Source of the DNA: Sphingobacterium sp. UBA7855
GTDB lineage: Bacteria > Bacteroidota > Bacteroidia > Sphingobacteriales > Sphingobacteriaceae
Direction: 5' to 3'
Assembly: GCA_002500745.1 (NCBI GenBank)
Contig: DLST01000015.1
Coordinates: 238,306-302,305, forward strand
Length of the DNA: 64,000 nucleotides
The translations under genes and the position numbers were made by a program. Of the stretch, positions 40,433-48,513 are shown piece after piece. The notes beneath the pieces are model-generated. The model searched no databases. It had not been told where the DNA came from and saw only the letters and a program-made list of their open reading frames with translations. Positions within the stretch are counted from its first letter, which is position 1, and every line of letters starts with the position of its first letter.

Positions 40433-41806
40433 GGCACTGAATATATCCTCTAACTTAGCAACAGGCCGAATGGCAATATTATATTTTTTCGCATCGAGGC
40501 CTTTGGTATTGAATTTAGAAATAAATATACCATCAAAACCCAACTTTTCAGCCTCTTGTATTCTTTGTTCAATTCGATTTACAGCCCTGATCTCGCCCGA
40601 TAAGCCAACCTCACCTGCAAAAGTCAGATTGGAGCGAATAGGTATATCTTGTTGTGAAGAAATAATCGCTACGACTACGGCTAGATCGATTGCAGGATCT
40701 TCCACGCGCAGTCCACCGGCGATATTCAGGAATACATCCTGTGCGCTCAGCCTAAAGCCAAAGCGTTTCTCCAAAACGGCTAAAAGCATATTTAACCGTT
40801 TCGTGTCGTACCCTGTGGAAGAGCGTTGTGCTGTACCAAATGCGGAGTTACTGACCAGTGCCTGCACCTCGATCATCATCGGCCGCATCCCTTCGAGCAT
40901 GGATGCAATGGAAACTCCACTAACCGGTTCGTCGCGTTGCGAAATCATAATCTCCGAAGGGTTGGACACTTCCCGCAACCCCGACCCCTGCATTTCATAA
41001 ATTCCCAGTTCTGAAGCCGATCCAAAGCGATTTTTTACGGCGCGCAAAATTCGGTAGACATGGTGACGATCGCCTTCAAATTGGAGAACGGTATCCACCA
41101 TATGCTCTAAAACCTTGGGACCAGCAATCGATCCATCTTTGGTGATATGGCCCACAATAAAGACGGGAGTGCTCGTCTCCTTGGCAAACCGCAACAATTC
41201 TGCGGTACATTCGCGAACCTGAGAAACCGAACCCGGAGCGGATTCAATCTGTGCGGAATGTAATGTCTGTATCGAGTCAATAACAATGACATTGGGCTGT
41301 ACCGTCTCGATCTGCTTAAAAATATTTTGCGTGGATGTTTCCGTCAGGATATAGCAATTCGCTTTGGATGATTGTGATAATCGCTCGGCCCGCATCTTGA
41401 TCTGCTGCTCACTTTCCTCCCCAGAAATATAAAGTGTCTTGACTTGTGGAATAGATAAAGCCAACTGTAACATTAGCGTTGACTTTCCAATCCCAGGTTC
41501 TCCACCGATAAGCACCAGTGACCCCGGAACAATGCCTCCGCCAAGAACCCGGTTAAACTCCTGATCAGGCGTGGATATTCGAGACTCATCTTGGTAAACA
41601 ATTTCGTGAATAATAGCTGCTTTATTGGCCCTTTTCGTATTGCCACCAGTTGTAGAACTACGCCATTCGGGGACTTTTGAACTCCCTTTTTCGACCACTT
41701 CTTCAACAAAGCTATTCCATTGCTTACAGGAAGGACATTGTCCCATCCATTTGGGAGATTCATAGCCACAGTTTTGACAGAAGTATGCTGATTTTGATTT
41801 TGCCAT
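40421..41806 (-). CDS. radA: DNA repair protein RadA/Sms
   Basis: A RecA-like branch-migration helicase of 461 residues that helps process recombination intermediates. The N-terminal zinc finger is CQNCGYESPKWMGQCPSC (residues 9-26), the Walker A is GGEPGIGKSTL near residue 95, the RadA-specific KNRFG motif appears as VKNRFGS, and the C-terminal Lon-like domain contains EVGLSGEIRAVNRIEQRIQEA. All are complete and the length is normal. A 14-bp repeat overlaps its end. It is a single gene with no visible partner. Confidence 0.96.
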   Translation of the reverse strand: MAKSKSAYFCQNCGYESPKWMGQCPSCKQWNSFVEEVVEKGSSKVPEWRSSTTGGNTKRANKAAIIHEIVYQDESRISTPDQEFNRVLGGGIVPGSLVLIGGEPGIGKSTLMLQLALSIPQVKTLYISGEESEQQIKMRAERLSQSSKANCYILTETSTQNIFKQIETVQPNVIVIDSIQTLHSAQIESAPGSVSQVRECTAELLRFAKETSTPVFIVGHITKDGSIAGPKVLEHMVDTVLQFEGDRHHVYRILRAVKNRFGSASELGIYEMQGSGLREVSNPSEIMISQRDEPVSGVSIASMLEGMRPMMIEVQALVSNSAFGTAQRSSTGYDTKRLNMLLAVLEKRFGFRLSAQDVFLNIAGGLRVEDPAIDLAVVVAIISSQQDIPIRSNLTFAGEVGLSGEIRAVNRIEQRIQEAEKLGFDGIFISKFNTKGLDAKKYNIAIRPVAKLEDIFSALFG

Positions 41807-41949
41807 GCTACGAATTTACAAATTTATAGCCGTTAAAAGCGTATTGATATGGTCGCACGCATTACATCTTACCCAAGCTATTACGCATACTTCAATAATG
41901 CGGCATGTATACCGGAACGTTACTGAAAAACCTAAAAAAAAAGAAGTGT

Positions 41950-43110
41950 TTATTCTTCATTTTCTTTTAAGATCCGCAAGAAATTTTGTCCCATGATCTT
42001 CGCTATATCCACATGTGAATACCCTCGCTCCAGCAGTGCTTTAGTCAATAGCGGAAACTTAGAAACATCTTCCAGACCTTGCGGTGAGGATTCTATGCCA
42101 TCGAAGTCTGAGCCTACCGCAACGTGATCAATACCAACTTTTTTGACCAGATAATCGATATGATCCAATAATTTCGACAATGGAGCATCCGCCTGTCGCT
42201 GAAGCTCCTTTGGCAAGTTTTCATACATAGACCAAGTACTCAGTTTTGATGTCCCATGATCACCAAATTTACTTCGATATAAATTCGTAAGCCTCACATC
42301 ATAGGCAGGATCCAAAAAACCCGAATAAAAATTTACACCAACCACACCCCCATTGCTCTTCAGCGCCTCCAATTGTGCATCTTTCAGGTTTCGGAAATGT
42401 GGACATAATTCATAGGCATTACTATGGGAAACCAAGATTGGTTTCGTCGATACAGCCAGCACGTCATAAAAGGTCTGTTCGCCACTATGGGACAAATCAA
42501 CCATCATGCCCAGTTCGTTCATCTTGCGGATAACTGTTCGACCTATCTCCGTCAACCCTTTATCTTTAGAATCCATATCATCCGATTCCATCGCGGCACA
42601 ACTTGCCCAAGACAAATTATAGTTCCAGGTCAAGGTTAAATATTTGGCACCACGGGCATACAATCGCTCAAGATTATCAAGACTTTCTTCAATCATATTT
42701 CCACCTTCCACACCGATCAAAGCGGCAATTTTCCCTGTTTTTAATATCGAATCGATATCTCGTGATGACTTTGCCAGACTTATTTTATCGGTATTTGCCG
42801 CAATCATTTTTTCCAAGGCATCTATTTGGTCATTTGCGTGCTTGAATGCGCCAGTTTTCCATTTTGCATCATCGGACCATACCGCAAATACCTGCACATC
42901 GACACCACCTTCCCGCAACAGCGGCAAATCAGTAGCACCTGTCTTTAACCGTTGACCAATATCTTTCCCATGAAAAATGGATTCATAGATCACATCATTG
43001 TGTCCATCTACGACCACCAGATCGCGATGAAGCTGCTTATAGTCTTGGCAATATCCAATCGTATTCCCTGCTGTCATAGCTAGCCCTAGCAACATGAGGC
43101 TCTTGATCAT
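41950..43110 (-). CDS. Membrane dipeptidase, M19 family
   Basis: A secreted zinc dipeptidase of 386 residues with signal peptide (MIKSLMLLGLAMTAGNTIGYC). The metal motif HxD is in VVDGHNDVIYE, and the glutamate and histidines follow in IGVEGGNMIEES, VDLSHSGEQTF and LVSHSNAYELCPH. M19 enzymes hydrolyse dipeptides, including D-amino-acid-containing ones. Its start overlaps the stop of the upstream gene at 43107-43110 by four bases (ATGA), so the pair is translationally coupled. The partner is a beta-lactamase-fold protein with a GH3-like N-terminus, which points to cell-wall peptide handling. Confidence 0.93.
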   Translation of the reverse strand: MIKSLMLLGLAMTAGNTIGYCQDYKQLHRDLVVVDGHNDVIYESIFHGKDIGQRLKTGATDLPLLREGGVDVQVFAVWSDDAKWKTGAFKHANDQIDALEKMIAANTDKISLAKSSRDIDSILKTGKIAALIGVEGGNMIEESLDNLERLYARGAKYLTLTWNYNLSWASCAAMESDDMDSKDKGLTEIGRTVIRKMNELGMMVDLSHSGEQTFYDVLAVSTKPILVSHSNAYELCPHFRNLKDAQLEALKSNGGVVGVNFYSGFLDPAYDVRLTNLYRSKFGDHGTSKLSTWSMYENLPKELQRQADAPLSKLLDHIDYLVKKVGIDHVAVGSDFDGIESSPQGLEDVSKFPLLTKALLERGYSHVDIAKIMGQNFLRILKENEE

Positions 43111-44831
43111 CGTTGACTTTCATTGATCGATTCATAAATAGCATCCTGAATTCTGCTTCTGATATTCAGATCCAAAAGCTTGGTACTCACCTGAGGGTGT
43201 ACCCGATTGGACAAAAAGATATAAATCAATTGATTCTGCGGATCAATCCAGATACATGTTCCTGTATAGCCTGTGTGACCAAAGACAGAGCTATTAGCGA
43301 ACTTCGATGGATACTCATTTTTAGGATTGGGATCCCAACGGTCAAAACCTAATCCCCGGCGACTGCTTGTTGATTGCCTGGATGTAAATAAGTCAACTGT
43401 TTCCGTTTTAAAGTAACGCTCTCCACCATACTCACCTCTATTTAATAACAGCTGCCCATAGATTGCCAAATCGTTTGCGGTAGCAAATAGTCCGGCATGC
43501 CCGGCAATACCCCCCGCCATTGCCGCACCCTGATCGTGTACATAGCCTTCTAACAATGTTTTCCGAAAAGACGTATCTTGTTCCGTAGGAACAATTTCAT
43601 CTTTAGCAAAACGTATTCTTGGAAGATAACCAGCGCGCTTCATCCCTAATGGCCTATAGAAGTTTTCCTGGACGTAATCTTGAAGTGGCTCAGCAGTCTG
43701 ATGTTCTGCAACTTCCTTCATGACATACATGCTGATATCGCTATATACATAGTTTCCTGTGGGCTTTACCGGAGATTTTAACATCTCTGGCCACATGAAA
43801 TCACGGTAATAATTGTTGAGGATATAGCTATTGTCCGCCATTTTTACTTGATGGTTAGCACCTGGAACTGAAACAACGTCTCCAGCTTTAAGATATTTAT
43901 AAAAGGGAATAAAGGGTGTAAAACCGGCCTCGTGCAACATGACGGAACGAAGCTTGATATCCTTCTTATTGGTATACTTTGCCTGCCAAAGGTAATGCCC
44001 CATGGTACTATCCAAATTAATCACATTCCGCTCAGTAAGGCGCATAATGACAGGTGTTGTGCCGGCAATCTTACTGACAGATGCCAGATCAAAAATATCA
44101 TTTGTTTTTGTTGGAATATCTTTGGAATAGGTATGGAATCCATAAGATTTCTCCAGCAGAACTTGTCCATCTTTAACGATCATGACAACCGCTCCAGGTG
44201 TCGCTTGCTTATCAATGGCTTCTTGGGCAATAGCATCAATTTTCTTGGTCAATTTCCCCAGATTCAGATGAGCGCTTGACGCAGAGCCGTACTGCAGCCT
44301 TGTCTGTGTAGTTTTGACATCACCGGCAGTGATTGGGACTCCACCAAAAACTGACATTGCGACGTGACGTTGTCCAGTTTCTGAAAACGGGGCTAATAGT
44401 TCGATCAAGTCAGACGACATGCGCTCAGTTAGCCCCTTTTTGCTTTTTTCATTTTCGAAAAAATGACAAAGGATGACTTTCTTGTTGTTTAATACAGCCT
44501 GTTTCAACTGGGCGAGACAATCTGCATCCAAGTCGTCTTCCTTTCCAGCGACAATAATAGTATTATAGTATTTTATATTTTCATCAAATTTACTAAAATC
44601 AAAAACTTTAGTGTCCGCATAACGGGCTAACTGTTCTGTAAACACACTATATTTTACTGCATTGGGAACAACAACAGCGATGCGAAGCCGATCTAGATTT
44701 TTCAAAGGCAGCAACTGATCGCGGTTATTAAACAGTATCGTTTCATTCTTAATAGTAGATTTATATTGAGCAAACAGAGGGCTAATGCAGAACAAACCTG
44801 CAAATAACACCCCAAAAAGTCCTTTTTTCAT
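43107..44831 (-). CDS. Beta-lactamase-fold serine hydrolase with a GH3 C-terminal-like N-terminus
   Basis: A secreted 574-residue protein (signal MKKGLFGVLFAGLFCISPLFA). Residues about 28-175 match the C-terminal domain of glycoside hydrolase family 3, starting TILFNNRDQLLPLKNLDRLRIAVV, but the GH3 catalytic barrel is absent. Residues about 195-560 are a class-C-like serine hydrolase: S251-V-S-K254, Y363-S-D365, and HTGYTG near the C-terminus. In Bacteroidota a NagZ-type GH3 fused to such a hydrolase is known; this gene looks like the back half of that fusion. The GH3 barrel may have been lost or moved. It is translationally coupled to the M19 dipeptidase, so it may act on peptidoglycan fragments. 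Confidence 0.87.
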   Translation of the reverse strand: MKKGLFGVLFAGLFCISPLFAQYKSTIKNETILFNNRDQLLPLKNLDRLRIAVVVPNAVKYSVFTEQLARYADTKVFDFSKFDENIKYYNTIIVAGKEDDLDADCLAQLKQAVLNNKKVILCHFFENEKSKKGLTERMSSDLIELLAPFSETGQRHVAMSVFGGVPITAGDVKTTQTRLQYGSASSAHLNLGKLTKKIDAIAQEAIDKQATPGAVVMIVKDGQVLLEKSYGFHTYSKDIPTKTNDIFDLASVSKIAGTTPVIMRLTERNVINLDSTMGHYLWQAKYTNKKDIKLRSVMLHEAGFTPFIPFYKYLKAGDVVSVPGANHQVKMADNSYILNNYYRDFMWPEMLKSPVKPTGNYVYSDISMYVMKEVAEHQTAEPLQDYVQENFYRPLGMKRAGYLPRIRFAKDEIVPTEQDTSFRKTLLEGYVHDQGAAMAGGIAGHAGLFATANDLAIYGQLLLNRGEYGGERYFKTETVDLFTSRQSTSSRRGLGFDRWDPNPKNEYPSKFANSSVFGHTGYTGTCIWIDPQNQLIYIFLSNRVHPQVSTKLLDLNIRSRIQDAIYESINESQR

Positions 44832-45025
44832 TCTGCTTTTATCATTTTTTAGGTTCTATCAAATAAAAATACGAATTAAATGAACAAGGAATACAGTGAG
44901 GTTAAAAAAAATCAATTTTGTTACGTTAAACGAGTCTCTGGATTAAAATGCCTTTTTGTTTTAACCTTAGTGGCACAAGAATCTTTAAGCGAATTTCAAC
45001 TAATCTTTGATTACTCAGTTGCAGA

Positions 45026-45056
45026 TTGCATCCTGAAGGTTTTTTCTGTAAGTTTG
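45026..45056 (+). promoter_or_regulatory. Promoter of xseA, possibly giving a leaderless mRNA
   Basis: TTG at 45026-45028, a spacer of 20 nt, and TAAGTTTG at 45049-45056 match the Bacteroidota consensus. The ATG of xseA begins only five bases after the -7 box, so the transcription start would fall on or next to the start codon. Confidence 0.6.
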
Positions 45057-45060
45057 ACTA

Positions 45061-46347
45061 ATGCCAGAATTGATTCAAGATAAAACCATATTTTCCTTAC
45101 TGGAAGTTAGCCGCAGTATCCAAAAGACACTTGCAGAACGGTATAAGAGTTTGTACTGGATTAAAGCGGAAATGAACAAGCTCAATCATTATACCCATTC
45201 TGGCCATTGTTATCCCGAGTTAGTCGAAAAGCAGGACGGTAAGATTGTCGCTGAAATGCGGTCGATCTTATGGAAAACCGATTACCACCGTATCAACAAC
45301 AGTTTTCTCAAGATTGCCCAGGAACCGTTACGAGAAGGAATTACGATGTTATTTCAGGCAAGTATATCCTATGATCCGATGTACGGATTGAGCCTGCGCA
45401 TCGTCGACATCGATCCGACATTTACATTAGGCGAACTTGAAAAGGAGAAGTTGGACAGCATTCGAAAGTTGAAGGCAGAAGGAATCTATGAGTCGAATAA
45501 ACTGTTGAACTTCCCGGCTGTTCCGAAGCGACTGGCGATTATTTCAGTGGAAACGAGCAAAGGGCTTTCTGATTTTTACAAGATTATCAATCAAAACCCT
45601 TGGGGTTACCGCATCGAATGCACACTCTTTCCCGCATTATTACAAGGTGACAAGTCTGTGCCTTCTATTATCAACCAACTTGCCGTTATTGGCGAAAAAA
45701 TCAGTTTGTACGATGTCGTTGCCATTATCCGGGGCGGAGGTGGTGAAGTCGGTCTTTCTAGTTATAATAACTATTTACTGGCTCGGGCTATCGCGATGTT
45801 TCCCATTCCAGTATTAACCGGCATTGGACATTCAACAAATTATACGGTCAGCGAAATGGTCGCTTATAAGAATGCGATCACACCCAGTGAGCTCGCCGAC
45901 TTTTTGATCCAAAAGTTTCACAATTTCGCTATTCCGGTCGATAAGGCAGCAGAGCGAATACAGCAACTTATAGCTACTCGGTTTAAAGAAGAGCGCAACG
46001 TGCTATCTCAAACGGCAACGCATATTCAATGGGTCGGAAAAAGAGAAATACAAACCACTCGAACGGCCCTTCAGCAATTTCAGCATGAGCTTAGCGCCTT
46101 GATAAAATTGCGCTTTTACGAGCACAAGACAGCGCTGGCGCATACCGAGCGAATTATTCAGCTGGCTGATCCAATTCGATTATTAAAACAGGGTTTTTCA
46201 ATTACCAAGGTGAATGGAAAACTGCTGCAGTCGATTACACAAGTATCACCCGGCGATGTCATACAAACCATACTCGAAGATGGAGAATTGCTAAGCACAG
46301 CGACGGATAAATTTTCAAAACAGGAATTAGACGAAGACGGTGCATAA
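45061..46347 (+). CDS. xseA: Exodeoxyribonuclease VII large subunit
   Basis: Single-strand nuclease large subunit, 428 residues, forming ExoVII with XseB; it degrades single-stranded DNA in mismatch repair and DNA damage. Residues about 10-110 are the OB fold (SLLEVSRSIQKTLAER), followed by the nuclease core with FPALLQGDKSVPSIINQL, VVAIIRGGGGEVGLSSYN and TGIGHSTNYTVSEMVA, all clear. A coiled-coil-rich C-terminus ends in a five-strand LLKQGFSITKVNGKLL module. Usual length for Bacteroidota. The small subunit gene lies 40 nt downstream. The start is ATG 45061; the next in-frame methionine comes after conserved sequence. Confidence 0.95.
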   Translation: MPELIQDKTIFSLLEVSRSIQKTLAERYKSLYWIKAEMNKLNHYTHSGHCYPELVEKQDGKIVAEMRSILWKTDYHRINNSFLKIAQEPLREGITMLFQASISYDPMYGLSLRIVDIDPTFTLGELEKEKLDSIRKLKAEGIYESNKLLNFPAVPKRLAIISVETSKGLSDFYKIINQNPWGYRIECTLFPALLQGDKSVPSIINQLAVIGEKISLYDVVAIIRGGGGEVGLSSYNNYLLARAIAMFPIPVLTGIGHSTNYTVSEMVAYKNAITPSELADFLIQKFHNFAIPVDKAAERIQQLIATRFKEERNVLSQTATHIQWVGKREIQTTRTALQQFQHELSALIKLRFYEHKTALAHTERIIQLADPIRLLKQGFSITKVNGKLLQSITQVSPGDVIQTILEDGELLSTATDKFSKQELDEDGA

Positions 46348-46387
46348 TTTAGCAATTGGTAAAAAAATTTAAAGAAAGCATAGCACA

Positions 46388-46609
46388 ATGGAACAGAATT
46401 ATACCTACACAGATGCCTTTAACGAGTTACAAACTATTGTAAGGGAAATTGAGAATGGTTCAACAAACATTGATGAACTGGCCGAAAAGATTAAAAGAGC
46501 CTCAGACCTTATTCAGGTCTGTAAAGCCAAATTAACGGCGACAGAGGACGAAGTGAATAGTTTATTACAGAAAATATCAGCAGCAGAAGAGACCAATGAT
46601 CAAGAGTAG
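46388..46609 (+). CDS. xseB: Exodeoxyribonuclease VII small subunit
   Basis: Small subunit of ExoVII, 73 residues, two long helices. The YTDAFNELQTIVREIENGSTNIDELAEKIKRASDLIQVCK segment is characteristic. It binds the XseA coiled coils to make the active enzyme. It lies 40 nt after xseA on the same strand and ends in an inverted repeat. Its end EEDNDQE-type tail is disordered and of normal length. Confidence 0.93.
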   Translation: MEQNYTYTDAFNELQTIVREIENGSTNIDELAEKIKRASDLIQVCKAKLTATEDEVNSLLQKISAAEETNDQE

Positions 46610-46639
46610 CTTCTGCAAGATCTGAAAGTCGGCAAAGTA

Positions 46640-46677
46640 GCATTACAGCCAACATTTATTTTTGTTGGCTGTAATGC
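46640..46677. terminator. Perfect 15-bp hairpin between xseB and the racemase-like gene
   Basis: GCATTACAGCCAACA at 46640-46654 is the exact reverse complement of 46663-46677, with an 8-nt T-rich loop. There is no T run after either arm, so it is a likely convergent-gene terminator of the non-canonical type. Confidence 0.55.
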
Positions 46678-46711
46678 AGGTGCATAACTTAACAATTTTC
46701 AGCAGGGTGGA

Positions 46712-47458
46712 TTACAATGGCTTTAATTTATCCGGAGCGACCGCACGAATGAGCGCACGCGCTAAAATTCTATTCGGGTCTATGATAATCATACCATTGT
46801 GATCTCGTTCCGGAATAGCCAAAGGTAACTCTGCACATCCCAAGATAATGACTTGTGCTCCCTTTTTCTTCAAGTCATCCATGGCCGATAATAAATCCTC
46901 CCTCGCCTTATTGGCTATCGGCACAGGCTGTGCTTTTATTCCATATTCAGCATCATAGATTGCATTGTTTACCTTTTCTTGCTCCGTTCCTTCTGGCGTG
47001 ACGACATCAAAGCCCTTTTCAATAAAAGCCGCTCGATATAAACTATATAACTGCTCTCCTGCAGTAGAAATAACACCCACCATAGTATCAGGATAGTTCT
47101 CGTGCACAAATTGCACGGTCTCATGCACAATATGCAATAGTTGCAATGCACTTCCTGTGCGCGCAATTTCCGCTTTAACGAAAGAAAAAATAGGCTCTGC
47201 ATGTACGATATTTGACGGAATTGCCGCTATGGTCGCGCCCGCTATTTCCAATTTCCGTAACACCGATGCGATGGCCTTTCCGGGATTTTCATTGGATGTG
47301 TCCAATAAATACGCTTTCCGATCAGGGATCAAATGAGGACAAGAGAACAATAATAGCGGCAAGTGCTCCTGGTCGGATCTTGCCGCTGTTTCATCAATAA
47401 TTTTTTTTGTAATATCTAGGCCGCTATAAGGACCAAGTCCACCTACTATACCAATCAT
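46712..47458 (-). CDS. Asp/Glu racemase-family protein with Ser replacing the first active-site Cys
   Basis: A cytoplasmic protein of 248 residues with the Asp/Glu racemase fold: MIGIVGGLGPYSGLDITKKI opening, DRKAYLL and LGCAELPLAI. In two-base racemases of this family the first catalytic residue is Cys in a CNT context; here it is S82 in IPSNIVHAE, while the second cysteine is present as C208 in LGCAELP. A Cys-to-Ser or Thr change in known relatives goes with altered substrate range or loss of one-handed proton transfer. The gene follows the SusCD operon on the same strand, with a 56-nt gap, so it may be co-transcribed and act on an imported amino acid; this is inference. Confidence 0.8.
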   Translation of the reverse strand: MIGIVGGLGPYSGLDITKKIIDETAARSDQEHLPLLLFSCPHLIPDRKAYLLDTSNENPGKAIASVLRKLEIAGATIAAIPSNIVHAEPIFSFVKAEIARTGSALQLLHIVHETVQFVHENYPDTMVGVISTAGEQLYSLYRAAFIEKGFDVVTPEGTEQEKVNNAIYDAEYGIKAQPVPIANKAREDLLSAMDDLKKKGAQVIILGCAELPLAIPERDHNGMIIIDPNRILARALIRAVAPDKLKPL

Positions 47459-47514
47459 AATGCTATTTTTATATCCAAGATATAACCAATAGCATCAAAA
47501 ATGGTTTGTAGAAA

Positions 47515-48498
47515 TTACCATTCTATCGATTGATCCTCATCAGGAATCTGTGTATTTAACTGCCGCTCAAGGATCAATGACCCAGAGACCTTGAATTTGA
47601 TCGCTGTAGTAGAAACTAAGGTATAATCGGTAAATTCATAGTCGACATTGTTTAAAGTAATATAACGATGTAATAAATAAGGACGAACAGCATCCATTTG
47701 TTCCGAAATAGTATAACTCGCATCTTTTTTTACAGCAAACTTCATATTTGGGTTTTCGGCTCTAAAGGTCACTCCGCCTGTTTCATTAAACGTTGCAAAG
47801 ACTTTATAGTTTTTTCTGTCTTTACGATCTTCATCAATATTCCCCGCATAAAAGAAAATGGTATTTTCATCAACCACGTAGCTTCTTATTTGACTTTTCA
47901 CAATCGGTGTTTCACTTTCATGCCCATCCATCACAACTTTTAACGCTGTCCCACTGTACGTTCCTGAATAATTGTTAAATGGATTGACACGTAGTAATGC
48001 TTTTTTATAATGTTTTCTGGGATTGATTTTGTATTTAGCAGCAGGATCCTCCAAAATCGTCAGCGGAAGCACCCACTTTTCGGCCATATCAATTCCTTTC
48101 AACGAAAAATCAATAGCCATCAATGCTGTATTTTCCCCCGATTTTATATTCACTGTCTGAGGAATAGAAAAATAGCTGTTATCCAGCTGTTTGTAGTAAA
48201 AGTCTTGCCTGGTCTGAAAACGTTGGTAATTCAATATGCCCAGGGTATCTGCATCCACCCCTACACGTACGTCAAGATCCCCATCATTTGTTGTCGATCC
48301 ACTCACTTCCAGCGGCTGTAAAAACGTAGTTTTTTGTCCGTCTTTATAACGGACATAAATATTGGCGACTCCCTCACTTTCCAAAGGGGCTTTAAATGAG
48401 ACATAATGTTCAAATTGCTCCTCTTTCCATTCGTCGTTGCAGGCGTTGCAGGCGAATAACACCATCAGGAACAAAAGCTGTATAGCTGACTTTTTCAT
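47515..48498 (-). CDS. DUF4973/DUF1735-type lipoprotein of the SusCD locus
   Basis: An outer-surface lipoprotein of 327 residues; the lipobox is MVLFACNAC near residue 16-20 (a Cys at 17 or 20). A DUF1735-like beta domain occupies about residues 30-170 (FKAPLESEGVANIYVRYKDG, ILNYQRFQTRQDFYY), followed by a DUF4973-like part to the end. Such proteins sit at the end of SusCD operons and are thought to bind glycan at the cell surface. The gene starts 15 nt after susD. Function is by association only. Confidence 0.75.
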   Translation of the reverse strand: MKKSAIQLLFLMVLFACNACNDEWKEEQFEHYVSFKAPLESEGVANIYVRYKDGQKTTFLQPLEVSGSTTNDGDLDVRVGVDADTLGILNYQRFQTRQDFYYKQLDNSYFSIPQTVNIKSGENTALMAIDFSLKGIDMAEKWVLPLTILEDPAAKYKINPRKHYKKALLRVNPFNNYSGTYSGTALKVVMDGHESETPIVKSQIRSYVVDENTIFFYAGNIDEDRKDRKNYKVFATFNETGGVTFRAENPNMKFAVKKDASYTISEQMDAVRPYLLHRYITLNNVDYEFTDYTLVSTTAIKFKVSGSLILERQLNTQIPDEDQSIEW

Positions 48499-48513
48499 AA
48501 ATTTTATAATTGA

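Noticed and set aside
44880..45083. 67-residue open frame on the plus strand before xseA
   Set aside because: It overlaps the xseA promoter and start, and has no family feature; its hydrophobic run is a chance result of AT-rich DNA.
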